Shown one piece after another: positions 1-13,200 of a DNA stretch of 64,000 nt (positions are counted from its first letter, which is position 1; every line of letters starts with the position of its first letter). Made by a program: the position numbers and the translations under genes. The notes under the pieces are model-generated. The model saw only the letters and a list, made by a program, of their open reading frames with translations, was not told where the DNA came from and did no database searches. This stretch comes from Labeo rohita (taxonomy: Eukaryota; Chordata; Actinopteri; Cypriniformes; Cyprinidae): positions 9,719,647-9,783,646 of the forward strand of contig NC_066882.1 in NCBI RefSeq assembly GCF_022985175.1. Reading direction: 5' to 3'.

Positions 1-260
1 ATTAAAATTATAAAAATAAAGGCACTAAAACAAACTGAAAATACAAATACTGAACTAAAATAAAAATAAATGAAACCTAAATAAACCTAATAAATAAATA
101 TTAAATTAAACTTATTAAAACTATAAAAATAAAGGAACTAAAACTAACTGGAAATACAAATACTGAACCAAAATTAAAATAAAAATAAATGAAACCTAAA
201 TAAACCTAATAAATAAATAAAAAAAATTAAACTTATTAAACCTAAAAAATAAAGGCTATG
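1..260. repeat. AT-rich tandem repeat, about 118-bp unit, ~2.2 copies
   Basis: The string TAAAAATAAAGG recurs near 12, 127 and 246, with the intervening text (AAATACAAATACTGAAC, AACCTAAATAAACC) repeated at the same spacing. The flank to about 800 is very AT-rich low-complexity DNA. It lies in the final slc24a3 intron, and no coding exon is seen here. Confidence 0.7.
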
Positions 261-660
261 ACAAAATATTAATAAAAGTATTATAGGTATATAAATATAA
301 AAGGAATCCATAAATAATACTAAAATAACACCTCACATAAAATACAAAATATAGTGTGCTGTTATGGCCAAACACATAGGAAGCAAAAAGTAAAAGGAAA
401 GCAATGGTAAAAAAAATAAAAAAATAAAAATAAAATAAAATAAAATAAAATAAAAACATTAGGGATGGAATAGAGTGGATATTATGATTTTTAAGATTTG
501 TCAAAAATAGCAATTTAATTAATTTAACTTTAATTTACTTATTTTTTTGTTAATAAAGCTGAAATAAACTTCAGCTAAATTAAAAATAAAATTGTATTAA
601 AGTAAGTTTGAGTATAAATATATATATTTATTAGCTTTAAAAATATATTTATTTGCTAAA

Positions 661-699
<39 letters not shown>

Positions 700-805
700 G
701 TTTTATGTAATATTTTCTTATTTCAATTTGTTACATTTTTATTATATTTTTCAATTTGATTTAATTAAATAAAAAAATATAATAAAATTGACAAATTGCC
801 GTCAT
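261..805. repeat. AT-rich low-complexity DNA with a CA/TA microsatellite
   Basis: The sequence is almost wholly A/T with runs of TAAAA, and a (CA)n-(TA)n microsatellite lies at 661-699. I see no gene in it. Confidence 0.6.
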
Positions 806-1212
806 GTCAAACCTGTAAGACCTTCGTTGTTCCGTTGTTCAGAATACAAATTGAGATATTTTTATATTAAATTAGAGAGCTTTCTGACCCTGCGTAGACA
901 ACAATGCAACTACCACATTTAAGGCCCAGAAACAGTGGCATCAGTGGTTATGAAGCTACAAGAATACATTTTGTGTGCAAAGCAAACAAAAATAATGACT
1001 TTATTCAGCTATTTCTTTTCTTTCCTGTCTTGTAGCTTCATAAAATTATGGTTGAACGACTAATGTCACATGAACTATTTTACTGATGTCATTTCATCTA
1101 AAATATCTTAATTTGTCTTCAGAAGATGAACAAAGCCCGTAGAGGATTGGAATGACATTAGGGTGAGTAATTAATGAAAGAAGGTTTATTTTGGGGTGAA
1201 CTATCGCTTTAA
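806..1212. mobile_element. TTAA-family MITE (GGGATAGTTCACC type), left end worn
   Basis: The right part reads GGTGAGTAATTAATGA, then TTTGGGGTGAACTATCGC, then TTTAAA, the hallmark of a very common cyprinid repeat that begins TTAAAGGGATAGTTCACCC in the other orientation. It ends 17 bp before the donor side of slc24a3 exon 1230-1342. Confidence 0.6.
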
Positions 1213-1229
1213 AATAACAACAAACTCAC

Positions 1230-4200
1230 CGTTGACCCATAATCAACCACTAGAGTGCGCAAAGCCCATGGGAAACCAAGACCCAGCAGAATGTCAAAGA
1301 TGTTGCTGCCAATTGAGTTGGACACCGCCATATCTCCCATACCTGCAGCACCAGACACATTCATTCATTAATTGAACTTTACAAACACACTGATCTGATC
1401 ATTTAAACTTAATAGGTGGTCAAGAAAAGGAAGAGTTGGGTGATTTTAGCACCTTGACGGGCAACTATAAGACTAGCCATGCAGTCTGGGACACTTGTTC
1501 CTGCTGCTAGAAACGTAATACCCATGACAACATCTGGAATGTCCAGTGTAAAACTGATAATGGTGACCTGCAACCAAGATAATGTGTGTTAACAGCATTC
1601 CCAAATGGTGTTTTCTCAATGACAATGAGCACTGAAGCGCTGAACTCACCATCCACACCATGAGGTAGGAGAACACGGCAATCCAGAGTGTTGAGGCCAC
1701 AAAGGTAACCATGAACCAGCGCTCCCAGCGGGGCAAAACACAGTTGGGGACAGAGTAGTACAGCAGGCAGCCTAAGGGCCACGACAACAACCACTTCACT
1801 TGCTCCAAGCGCCCCTCTGTGGATAAACGTACTTTAAATCATCACCTCATTTCGTACTAGGCTCCTTAACACCACCCACAGGACAAAGACAGTATCACAT
1901 GTATGTCAAAAACACATACAAAAGCTGTCTGGGGCGGTACCCTTTCAAAAAGGTACTAATAATGTATTAATACATACACTCAAGGTACTAATATGTGTTG
2001 CCTCAGGGACAGCTTTTGTACCTTTTTTTTCTGTGAGTACACATACAAATATCACCAATAGGACAAAGACAGTCCATGCACACAATGATACTTGAATTTA
2101 GTATTCATGATCTCCATTTGCCTTTTATTATTCAAATGTTTTAAAGGTTTTCCTATAGAGCTCTTCAAATCACAATTTTCACCATTAATGTCATATTTAG
2201 TAAGATGTTCAATTGTTCAGCAGTGATGAAGTTCATTTGATTGCAAGCCGCATCAGCCCCGAGAGGTTTGAGAGCTCTCATCACTTTTCTATAATCATAA
2301 CACTAGTACATTAATCTAAAAAGCACGCCCCCATTATCTAGAAATGGCTCTCAGACTAATGGATTATGGTCCTTAAGGGGCCAAAATGAGGGCCATTCTT
2401 CTAATCAGGATGTGGGAAAAAAACTGGAGACAGATAAACTCAATGTGTTGGCCTGTTATTCTGAATAATCTGAATAATGGTTTAATATCATGTTTTGGAA
2501 TCATTTATGAACATATTCACTAGGGGTGGGAGACTTTATGCCCCTTATGATGTCATTTGTTTTTCATTCAGAGACTCCAATTTTAAATGCAATTTTTTAA
2601 CAACAGCACAGAGTGGCATAATATATACAAGTTATCATAAGTTTACACACACCTTGCAGAATCAAGAAGAAAGGAACAACACATAATGCACATAATTTTT
2701 TATTTACTACTGACCTGAATAAGATATTTCACATAAAAGATGTTTAAACATAGTCCACAAATGAAAATAATTTATAAAAATGACCCTATTTTGTGTGTGT
2801 GTGTGTGTTTTTGTTTTTTTGTTTAGTGATAGTTGTTCCCTTGTTTGTCCTGAACAGTTAAACCTGCTGTTCTTCAGAAAAATCCTTCAGGTCCCACAAA
2901 TTCTTTGGTTTTTCAGCATTTTTGTGTATTTGAACCCTTTCCAACAATGACTGTATGATTTTGAGATCCATCTTTTCACACTGAGGATAACTGAGGGACT
3001 CATATGCAACTCTTACAGAAGGTTCAAACACTCACTAATGCTTCAGAAGGAAAAACAATGCATTAAGAGCCGGGGGGTTAAAACTTTTGAACAGAATGAA
3101 GATGTGTCCATTTTTCTTATTTTGCCTAAATATCATATTTTTTTTCAGGGGCTACAGAAGATATTTACATGTTCAGAAGACAAAATAAGATACATTTACC
3201 CTGATCTTCAAATTCCAAGTTTTCACCTCCCGGCTCTTAATGCATCAAGTTTCCTTCTGAAGCAACAGTGCGTGTTTGAACCTTCTGTAATAGTTGCATA
3301 TGAGTCCCTCAGTTGTCCTCAGTGTGAAAAGATGGATCTCAAAATCATACAGTCATTGTTGAAAAGGGTTCAAACACACAAAAATGCTGAAAAACCAAAG
3401 AATTTTTCTGGAGAACAGTGGGTAGTTAAACTCTTTAGGACAAACAAGAAACTCATGAACAACTATTACTAAAAAAACAGCTGTGGATCATTTAGGTAAC
3501 AACACAGTATTAAGAATTAAAGCATATGTAAACTTTTGAACGTGGTCATTTTTATAAATTTAACTATGATTTTCTCTTGTGGACTATATGTAAGCATTTT
3601 TTATGTGAAATATCTTATTCAGGTCAGTACTTAAAAAATAACATGCATTTGTATGCTCACTCTTATTTTTGGTAAAACAATTAACATTTTAAAGATTCTG
3701 CAAGGTGTATGTAAACTTTTGACCTCAGCTGTATATTCACTCACCTGGCACAGTAAGAGGTCTGAAGGGTTGTTCTTCATCTGCCTCTTCTTCTTCCTCG
3801 TCCTCTTCATCTTTAGGCTGTGTGTCCTCTACATCTGCAACTCGCTCTAACTCTCCTCCTTGGCCCCTCTGCCTGGGTTCCTCCAAGGGTTGCGTTTCAC
3901 TCTCAAGGGCCCCTCCATTCTCCAGACCCCAGGGAACCCCCTCCATTCCTGGACCATCTTGGCCAGGAGTGTCCCCTGCTCCGCTCCCACTGCTGTCTCC
4001 AGGGCTCCTATTTCTAATCAGTCTCTGCCTCTGTTGAAGACCGACAGAAGATGTGAGAGATGTACAGTCGGACACTGCATAGGGCTGCAGAACAGGAGAC
4101 ACAATGTAAACCCCTTCAAATGAATGAGACTTGGTTAGATGAAAAATGGAAGGACAGAGTTTCAGAGTCAAGCTTCCTGAACACACCGCAAGACCAACGT

Positions 4201-7200
4201 AATGGAGAAACAGTCCATTAGGGCGTTGTAGAGATGACATGCAAGAGCTGCAAGAGTCAAGCCAACAAGCAAGTCATGTGAACGACTGTAGATGGAATAA
4301 AGCCTTTGCTCAAACAAACAACAGGATGGTTACATAAGGTTAAAGGGGTCTCAACAATAATGGAAATCAGGAGTAGTGTCTGAGCCTAGGAAGAAATACT
4401 ATCGCTGACATTTAAGGAGTAAACTTCCAGTTATACAGGAAATGACAGCAGATGATCTAAGGACTGGATCAGTCACAAATCCTACCTGTTGCAGAAGTTA
4501 CAGCTGAAGGGTCGTATTAACAGACCCATAGGAAAGAGAAACCATAAATGAATGAAATACATTGACTCAATGACATTAAATTAGCTCAAACTGACAGTCC
4601 TGCTTCTTTTTTCTTTTGAGGAAAAAAAAGGTAAATTAAGTGAATTTTGCTTAAAACAAGTAAAATTATCTGCCAGTTGGTAAATGAAAAATACTCTTTT
4701 TTAAAAAAAGATTATTTTTCTTCCTCAGACAATTTAACTTATTTTAAGCAAAATGCACTTAAAGGAGAAGTTTACTTCCAGAACAAAAATGCACAGATAA
4801 TTTACTCACCCTCTTGTCATCCAAGATGTTTGTCTTTCTTTCTTCGTAAAGAAATTATATTTTTTAAGGAAAGCATTTCAGGATGTTTCTCTATATAGTG
4901 GACTTCTATGGTTGTCCAAAATGTAGTGTAAATGTAGTTTCAAAGGGCTCTAAACAATCCTAGCCGAGAAAGAAGGGTCTTTTCTAGCGAAACAATTGGT
5001 TATTTTCTTTAAAAAAAAATTACAATTTATATACTTTTTAATGCGTGTAATCTGGTTCAATACAGTTAGGGTATGTCAAAAAACTCCCATCTCATTTTCT
5101 CCTCCAACTTTTCCAACTGTTTACAAAGTGAATGTGCAAAGAAGATCAAATGCCTTTTACAAAAAAAGGTAAAACAGCAATGTAGGAAGTTGGAGGATGG
5201 ACAAGACAAGCATTTGAGGTTAAAAAGAAAATAAATTGTCAATTTTTTGGGAAAAAAAAACGAGGTAAGAACCTTCTTCCCCAGCTGGGATCATTTGGAG
5301 CCCTCTGAAACTGCATTTTGGACGTTTAAACTTGCAGGCACCATAGAAGTCCACTGTATGGAGAAAAATCCTGAAATGTTTTCCTCAAGAAACATAATTT
5401 CTTTACGACTGAAGAAATAAAGACACGAACATCTTGGATGACAAGGGGGTGAGTAAATTATCTGTAAATTATTGTTCTGGAAGTGAACTTCTCCTTTAAT
5501 TTATATTTTTTCCCCAGGAAACAAGAAACTTGCGTCACTTTGCTTATCTAATAAATGCATCTTGATTTTAAAAATTTTAGATATTTTGGCTAGAAACAAG
5601 ACAAAATACTAAGTAAGATAAGCCTTGTTTTGCAGCGTAGTTTATATTCTTGGCTGAAAAACGGATGTGTTGTCTTGCCATCCAGACGTGCACAAAGCGA
5701 GCAAGCATCCAGCCAGTACCTCAGTGATGAGCATGCGTCCGGCCATGCTGAGGCGAGTGCGGGGGGAGAAGTGAGGCGTGATCATGACACGGAGGCTTGC
5801 CTCTGAGAAAGAGAACTGGTGAGGGTGTAGGCTCATCAACTCATCCACCATCACCACCGGGGAGTCCTGGCCACCCGCATTCTGACCTGAGAGAGAGAGA
5901 GATATGGTACTTTATAATGCACAAGCACTCAGTATGATCCAAACAACTCCACCCTCCACCCACACACACCTTTCTTCAAGAGGATCATGGAGGTGTCACA
6001 GTGTGGGCTTGCCTCTCCTACCGACACATCTCTGCGCAGACTGCTCACCAAACACGGCTGACCTGGGATACCAAACCTCTGCTCGACCCAGCCCCAAATC
6101 TGACTGTTAAACCTTGAATGAAACACACACAACATTGTATTATATCATGTAAATTTACATGTAAGTAAGTACACTACCAGTCAACAGTTTTGGAACAGTA
6201 AGATTTTTAATGTTTTTTAAAGAAGTCTCTTCTGCTCACCAAGCCTGCATTTATTTGATACAAAAACAGTAATACTGTGAAATATTTTTACCATTTAAAA
6301 TAACTGCTTTCTATTTGAATATATTTTAAAATGTAATTTATTGCTGTGATCAAAGCTAAATTTTCAGCATCATTACTCCAGTCTTCAGTGTCACATGATC
6401 CTTCAGAAATCATTCTAATATGCTGATTTGCTGTTCAAGCAACATTCAAGCATAATTTTATTATTATCAATATTTAAAACAGTTGAGAACATTTTTTTTG
6501 ATGAATAGAAAGATCCAAAAATTAGCATTTATCTGAAATAAAAAGCTCCGAATTGTTTTTTTAGAAAAAAATTATAGAAATTAATAATTTAGCAAGGATG
6601 CTTTAAATTGAAAATTTAAAAGTGAAGATAAAGACATTTATAATGTTGCAAAAGATTTCTATTTTTGATAAATGCTGTTCTTCTGAACTTTCTATTTATC
6701 AAAGAAACCTGAAAAAATTCCACTCAGCTGTTTTCAACATAATAAAAAATGTTTTTTAATTATTTTATCTCTGTTCAAAAACTTTTGACTGATAGTATGT
6801 TATAAATATACAGTATATACAGTGCACTATATACACACACAGTACATTAAAGAGATATATAAAATATTCTTGTAGCTTCATAAAATTAAGGTTGAACCAC
6901 TGATGTCACATGGACTATTTTAACAATGTCCTTACTACCTTTCTGGGCCTTGAACATGGTAGTTGCAATGCTGTCTATGCAGGGTCAGAAAGCCCTCAGA
7001 TTTAATCAAAAATATCTTAATTTGTAATTAAAAGGTTTTACAAGTTTGAAATGACATGAGGGTGAGTAATTAATGACTGAATTTTCATTTTTGGGTGAAC
7101 TGTTTCTTTAAATCTACATGTTACATAAATAAACATGTAAAATACTCACTTCATGATAAGGATGTAAACTCCATACATTGATATGAGGATTATAGTCTCC

Positions 7201-10200
7201 CACCTGCAGCAGTGATATTAAATAATCATGCTATAAGCCCAGTTCACTTAAAAGTCAACAAGCATTATTACACCTTGATGATTTCGGCACACTTACCAAA
7301 TTACTTTTTCATCATATATGATCTGAAATGCACAAAAAACACACAAAAATAAATTAGGTGTGACAATCCACCTTTTTCTTTAATGTGTAAGTAAGCCTAT
7401 AGGTGAGATTTCGGGTTCATTATTCGCTATTGGGAAATAACGAGAATAACAACAACATGCAGTAAACAGTAAACCCGTTTGCACTACAAACCAGTGTGTT
7501 TATAATTAAGATAATACATTAAAATAACATGGTAATACACACCAATCTGCAAGATCAAGCAGCAAAATGAGCCGTTTTGTACAGCTAAAAATAGCAGGAT
7601 GTGGATGAGACCAGAAGTCTGACCCAGAAAATGTACAAATGGCTGCACCCATTCTTACTGGAAAAATATAGTGGATAAATTCAACATACAGACACAGTTA
7701 TATTCCTGCTTACCAGAATCAATGCCAACACAGAGAGGATGTAGTAGATGGAGTCACGGAATAGCGGCCACCAGGTCAGAGTGATGGTCTGTGAAGCAAA
7801 AACAGTGGAAAGTCATGAGAATCTGTAACGTTTCATATTTAATGTAATAAATATGCATATACTACCTGTCCGGCAAATATTCCACAGACTCCGATGATGA
7901 CAAGGATGTTGAAGACTGCTGATCCCACAATAGTTCCCACCCCCAGGTCTCCCTTGGTGATGAACACACCTGATATGAAGAGACATTACTTATTGAGGAC
8001 TTGTTTACAGCAACAACTTAATGAAAAACATCGCTAGAGGTCTGACCAATCAAAGATGTGAAAAGCTCAGGGGCGGAGCTGCCTGCTGCCATGAAAGTGG
8101 CACCTGCAACATCCTCACTGAGGTGAAGATTCTGAAAATACAAACTCCAGCTCAGAATATGGCCTGATATTTCACAGTGCGACTGAGATTCCTGCCAGGA
8201 GGAACAAACTACACTCACCTCACAGATTTTTTCCAGAGAGGGCACAAAGTAGACATCGCAGACAATAGCAAGGGCATAGAACATGTAAACTGCCTGTAGT
8301 CAAAAGAGCGCACATTAGATTTTTCAGCAGAGATCCATAACATGACCTTAACAAACACCTATTTTACAAGATCAATAACAGTTCTATCAAAGACTGTACT
8401 CATTTTTAGTTATACCATCATTACAGTAAACAAATATATTTATCTTATCAAATTACATACTATACACTACCAGTCAAAAGTTTTTGATTTTTAATTAAAA
8501 GATTTCTAAAGTTTTTTTAAAGAAGTCTCTTCTGCTCACCAAACTTGCATTTATTTGCTCCAAAATACAGGAAAAGCTGTAATATTGTGAAATATTTTTA
8601 CTATTTAAAATTTTAAATAATGCTTTCTATTTGAATATAGAAATATATATTTAATATAATTTAAAATGTATTCTTGTGATCAAAGCTAAATATTCAACAT
8701 CATTACTCCAGTCTTCAGTGTCACGTGATCCTTCAGAAATCATTCTAATATGCTGATTTGCTGTTCAATAAACATTTATTACTATTATTATCAATATTTA
8801 AAACAGTTACGTACATTTTGGGGGGTAGAAATTACAGAAATTAATACTTTTATTTAGTAAGGATGCTTTAAATTGATCAAAAACTATGATTAAGACATTT
8901 ATAATGTTACAAAAGATTTATATTTCAGATAAATGCTGTTCTTCTGAACTTCCTATTCAAAGAAACCTGAAAAAAAATCTACTCGGGTGTTTTCAACATA
9001 ATAATAATAAATGTTTTTTGAGCAGCAAATCAGAATATTAAAATGATTTCTGAAGGATCACATGACAGGAGTAATGATGTTAAAATTCAGCTTTGAACTC
9101 ACTGGAATAAATTACATTTTAAAACATTCAAAGAGAAAACTTGTTTTAAATAGTAAAAATATTTCAAAGTTTTACTGTTTTTGCTGTACTGTGGATCAAA
9201 TAAATGAAGGATTGTGAGCAGAAGAGATTTCTTTAAAAACATAATAATCTTACTGTTCAAAAACTTTTGACTGGTAGTGTAAATCTAGAAGTGTAAAAAT
9301 TCAAGTAAAAATTAAAAAGTCTTCAGTGTCACATGACCCTTCAGAAATCATTCCAATGCTGGTGTGGTGCTCAAGAAACAATTCATATTAATATTACATG
9401 TTGAAAACAGCTGCTTATATTATTGCATTTTTGTGCAAATCATAATACATATTTTCAGGATTCTCTGATGAATAGAAAGTTCAAAAGTGCAGTATTTATT
9501 TAAAACAGCGATCATGTTTACAGTCACATCAGACCAATTTAATGCATACTTGCTAAATAAAAACATTGACAAAATCTTGATAAAAAAAAAAAAATTGCAT
9601 TCACACTAAACTTTTGATCAGTAGAGTTCTTTGCATTATACAGCCAATCACTGCATTATGCAGTTTTCTGTATATTTATCACACTACTGTGGTATACTTA
9701 CACAAAACACATGCAGTAGAATTGCCCCATGCCGCCTCTGTTCCTTAGTGAAAATGTCCTCTGGAAATTCATGGATAGCTGAGTGAAAAAGTGAACATTT
9801 TTGTGAATACAGACAGGGGTTAAAAGACCACCATGAATACAGAAACTATGCAATCTACAGAGCAATTCTTACACTGTGCAATCCCTTCAAACACCATGAG
9901 ACAAACCTGACAGCTCTGGTGATAATAACATTTAGCACATTTATGCTTACATTAAAGGTCAAATAAGGTAAAGGTTTCACTTCTGACAGTGCAGTGGCTT
10001 TTAAGCGTTTCTTTTGACCCTAAAAAATTATGGCTGACATGGTAAGACCTAACCACATATTCAGATACTGAAAAAAAACCCCAAACAAACAAAAAGAAGG
10101 CTGTTTTTAATCTGTGAAAACACTGATCTACCCAGTGTTGTACTTTCTTACTTCACTGATGTAATGCTTATCAAGGCAATGTGCTCCATTTAACTTAAGG

Positions 10201-13200
10201 TTGTTAAGAAGCTTTTGTCTATGGTAACTAAGTGGCAATTGAATTGACCAGCCTTTTAGCTAATCTGTAATAGTGCAGAGAGGCCAGGAAGAGTGGGCCT
10301 AGTTAAATCAGAGGACTGGTAATACTTTAGCTCACAGCTTCTTGAGATGCAATCAGCGTGAAGACTGTTCTTGCTCTGACTGCCTTAAAGAGGCCAGCTG
10401 TCTAATAAACAGCCATGAAATAAAGAGAAGAGAGAGGAAATGACACCTCTTTAAATGCACAGATTAATAACAACCACAGCTTGTTAACTGTTAAGTGTTT
10501 TTTAACTTCTCACATTTTAAAAAGGTATAGAATTTGCTTATTTTTAAAAGCTATTTCACTAGATAATGTCAAATTCAATGTGAAATTTGTTTTAATTCTT
10601 CTGAGCAATATTATTAAATCTGTTGTCGTGGTGCATAGCTGGAATCAATAGCTGCTCGGTTACATTTAAAATCAAATTTACCAAGGACTTCCTTATTGAA
10701 TTTCTCAGATCAAAAGGATTTATAAATAATTAAATGGGCGTAATGATTTGAAGGCCTTTTAGAGTATTATATTTTATTACATTTGAAATAAATCAATCCG
10801 CTCAGCCTACACTACTGCTGATATCTTAGTTAGCTGTGTTTAAACATTTATTTTCCAAAAAGCATTGCAAACAACTTCCACTAAATAATAACAACATATG
10901 TGACTCTGGACCACAAACCCAGTCTCAAAGGAACACTCCACTTTTTTTGAAAATAGGCTCATTGTCCAACTCCCCTAGAGTTAAACAGTTGAGTTTTACC
11001 ATTTTCGAATCCATTCAGCCGATCTCCGGGTCGGGCGGTAGCACTTTTAGCATAGCTTAGCATAGACCATTGAATCTGATTAGACCGATAGCATCTCGCT
11101 CAAAAATGACCATATATAATGACAATATTTTTCCCATTTAAAACTTGACTCTTCTGTAGTTACATGGTGTACAAAGACTGACGGAAAATGAAAAGTAAAA
11201 ATGAATTATTACGCCGAAATGAGAGTATAGTTCCTAGCCATAGCGACCTAGAAAATCCCAACTTTTCATTTTCCGTCAGTCTTTGTACACGATGTAACTA
11301 CAGAAGAGTCAAGTTTTAAATAGGAAAAACATCGAAACTCTTTGGTCATTTTTGAGCGCGATGCTAACGGTCTAATCGGATTCTATGCTAAGCTATGCTA
11401 AAAGTGCTACCGCCAGACTTGGAGATCGGCTAAATTGATTTGAAAATGGTCAAACTCAACATTTTAACTCTAGGGGAGTTGGAAAATGAGCCTATTTTCA
11501 AAAAAAAGTGGAGTGTTCCTTTAAGTAGCACGGGTACTTAAGTAGCAATAGCTAAAAATACACTGTATGGGGCAAAATTATCGATTTTTTCTTTTTGCCA
11601 AAAACCATTAGGATTTTAAGTAAACATCATGTTACATGAAGATATTTTGTAAATTTACTACCGTAAATATATCAAAACTTATTTTTTGATTAGTAATATG
11701 CTAAGAACTTAAAGGCGATTTAGTTGTATCTTGGCTAAATATTGTTCTATCCTAACCATGATGTACAAATCTCAATTTCAAAAAATTGACCCTTATGACT
11801 GGTTTTGTGGTCCTGGGTCACATATAAGCAAGGATAATAACGTATACGGGTAAATTAACTTAAAATATGCATGCGATGTGTAAACAGTGCAAATAACAAA
11901 CAGCTATTAGCAATATTTTTTCTGCATTACAATAATGACCAAATAGTAATCTTTAATGTGTTTTACATTACTATTACCATATGCATTCTGAAAAATGATT
12001 AACATTTAATAAATGTCACTTACTATATGTGACCCTGGACCACAAAACCAGTCATAAGTGTCAATTTTTCGAAAGTGAGCTTTATACATCATCTGAAAGC
12101 TTAATAAATAAGCTTCCATCGATGTATGGTTTATTAGGATAGGACAATATTTGGCCGAGATACAACTATTTCAGTATATGGAATCTGAGGGTGCAAAAAA
12201 ATCAAAATATTGAGAAAATCACCTTTAAAGTTGTCCAAATTAAGCTCTTTGCAATGCATATTACTAATCAAAAATTAAGTTTTGATATATTTACAGTAGG
12301 AAATTTATTAAACATGATCTTTATTAAATTTCCTAATGATTTTTGGCATAAAAGAAAAATCTATAATTTTGACCCATACAATGTATTTTTGGCTATTGCT
12401 ACAAATATACCCCAGCGACTTAAGACTGGTTTTGTGGTCCAGGGTCACATATTATCATGTATAAGTCAGAAAGTGTTGTAACCTACACAAAGCACTGAAA
12501 CCTGTTTTGGTGAAAAAACACTCCCAGTCTCGTTTCTACAGGTGAGAACGCGAGTGAGATGGAAGGTGTAAGAGAAAAAAGAACATACATGAAAAAAGAG
12601 AAACACCTCTGGGGATGAGTGATTTGTGGAGTTGATTGAAGGAAAAAAGGGCATATGACGTGTCTCTCTAAAGTGGCACACTTTGAATGCTTAAAACAGA
12701 CTATCCTCTGTTCTGAAATTAGGGATTCCGTTGCTTAGTAACACAAGCCTCAAAGGGGGCTTGACTATGAAGAGGGCACCTGTCTGCATCATTTCACAGA
12801 ATGAGGAGGCAGGGGGAAAGATAGCGAGATATGATACAGAGAGACAGGCGAATAATAAGACAGAGAGAATTGCTCAGGGTTTGACTCACCAGCTCTGGGT
12901 GTACTGGATGTCTGGTTCTCCTCGACGATCTGCTGGGTTAGTTTACGTCGAGCCCAGGTCAGGTCCGAATTCTCTTTGGAATGAGCTGTAAAAATGCATA
13001 ACATTATACATTTATCTTTTTAAGTGGTCGAAACATTTCATATACAACTAGGTCCCTATGATTTCTGCATTGGGACAGAATCAAGGAATTCAGTCATAAA
13101 AACGGAATTCACTGTATAACGTGGAATGTTACAGAATTTGCCAAATTTTGGATGGATAAATCAAAAGTAGATCAGTACGCTTAAATCAAAATGCGATATG

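Noticed and set aside
1..1229. Search for the terminal slc24a3 exon
   Set aside because: No minus-strand frame resembling the expected C-terminal membrane segments (HLNKW, FNVFTF) was found. The stretch is low-complexity and MITE, so the exon must lie beyond the edge.
3038..3472. 144-codon open frame on the plus strand
   Set aside because: It lies wholly inside the fold-back element 2628-3731, crosses its arms and loop, and has no transposase motif.
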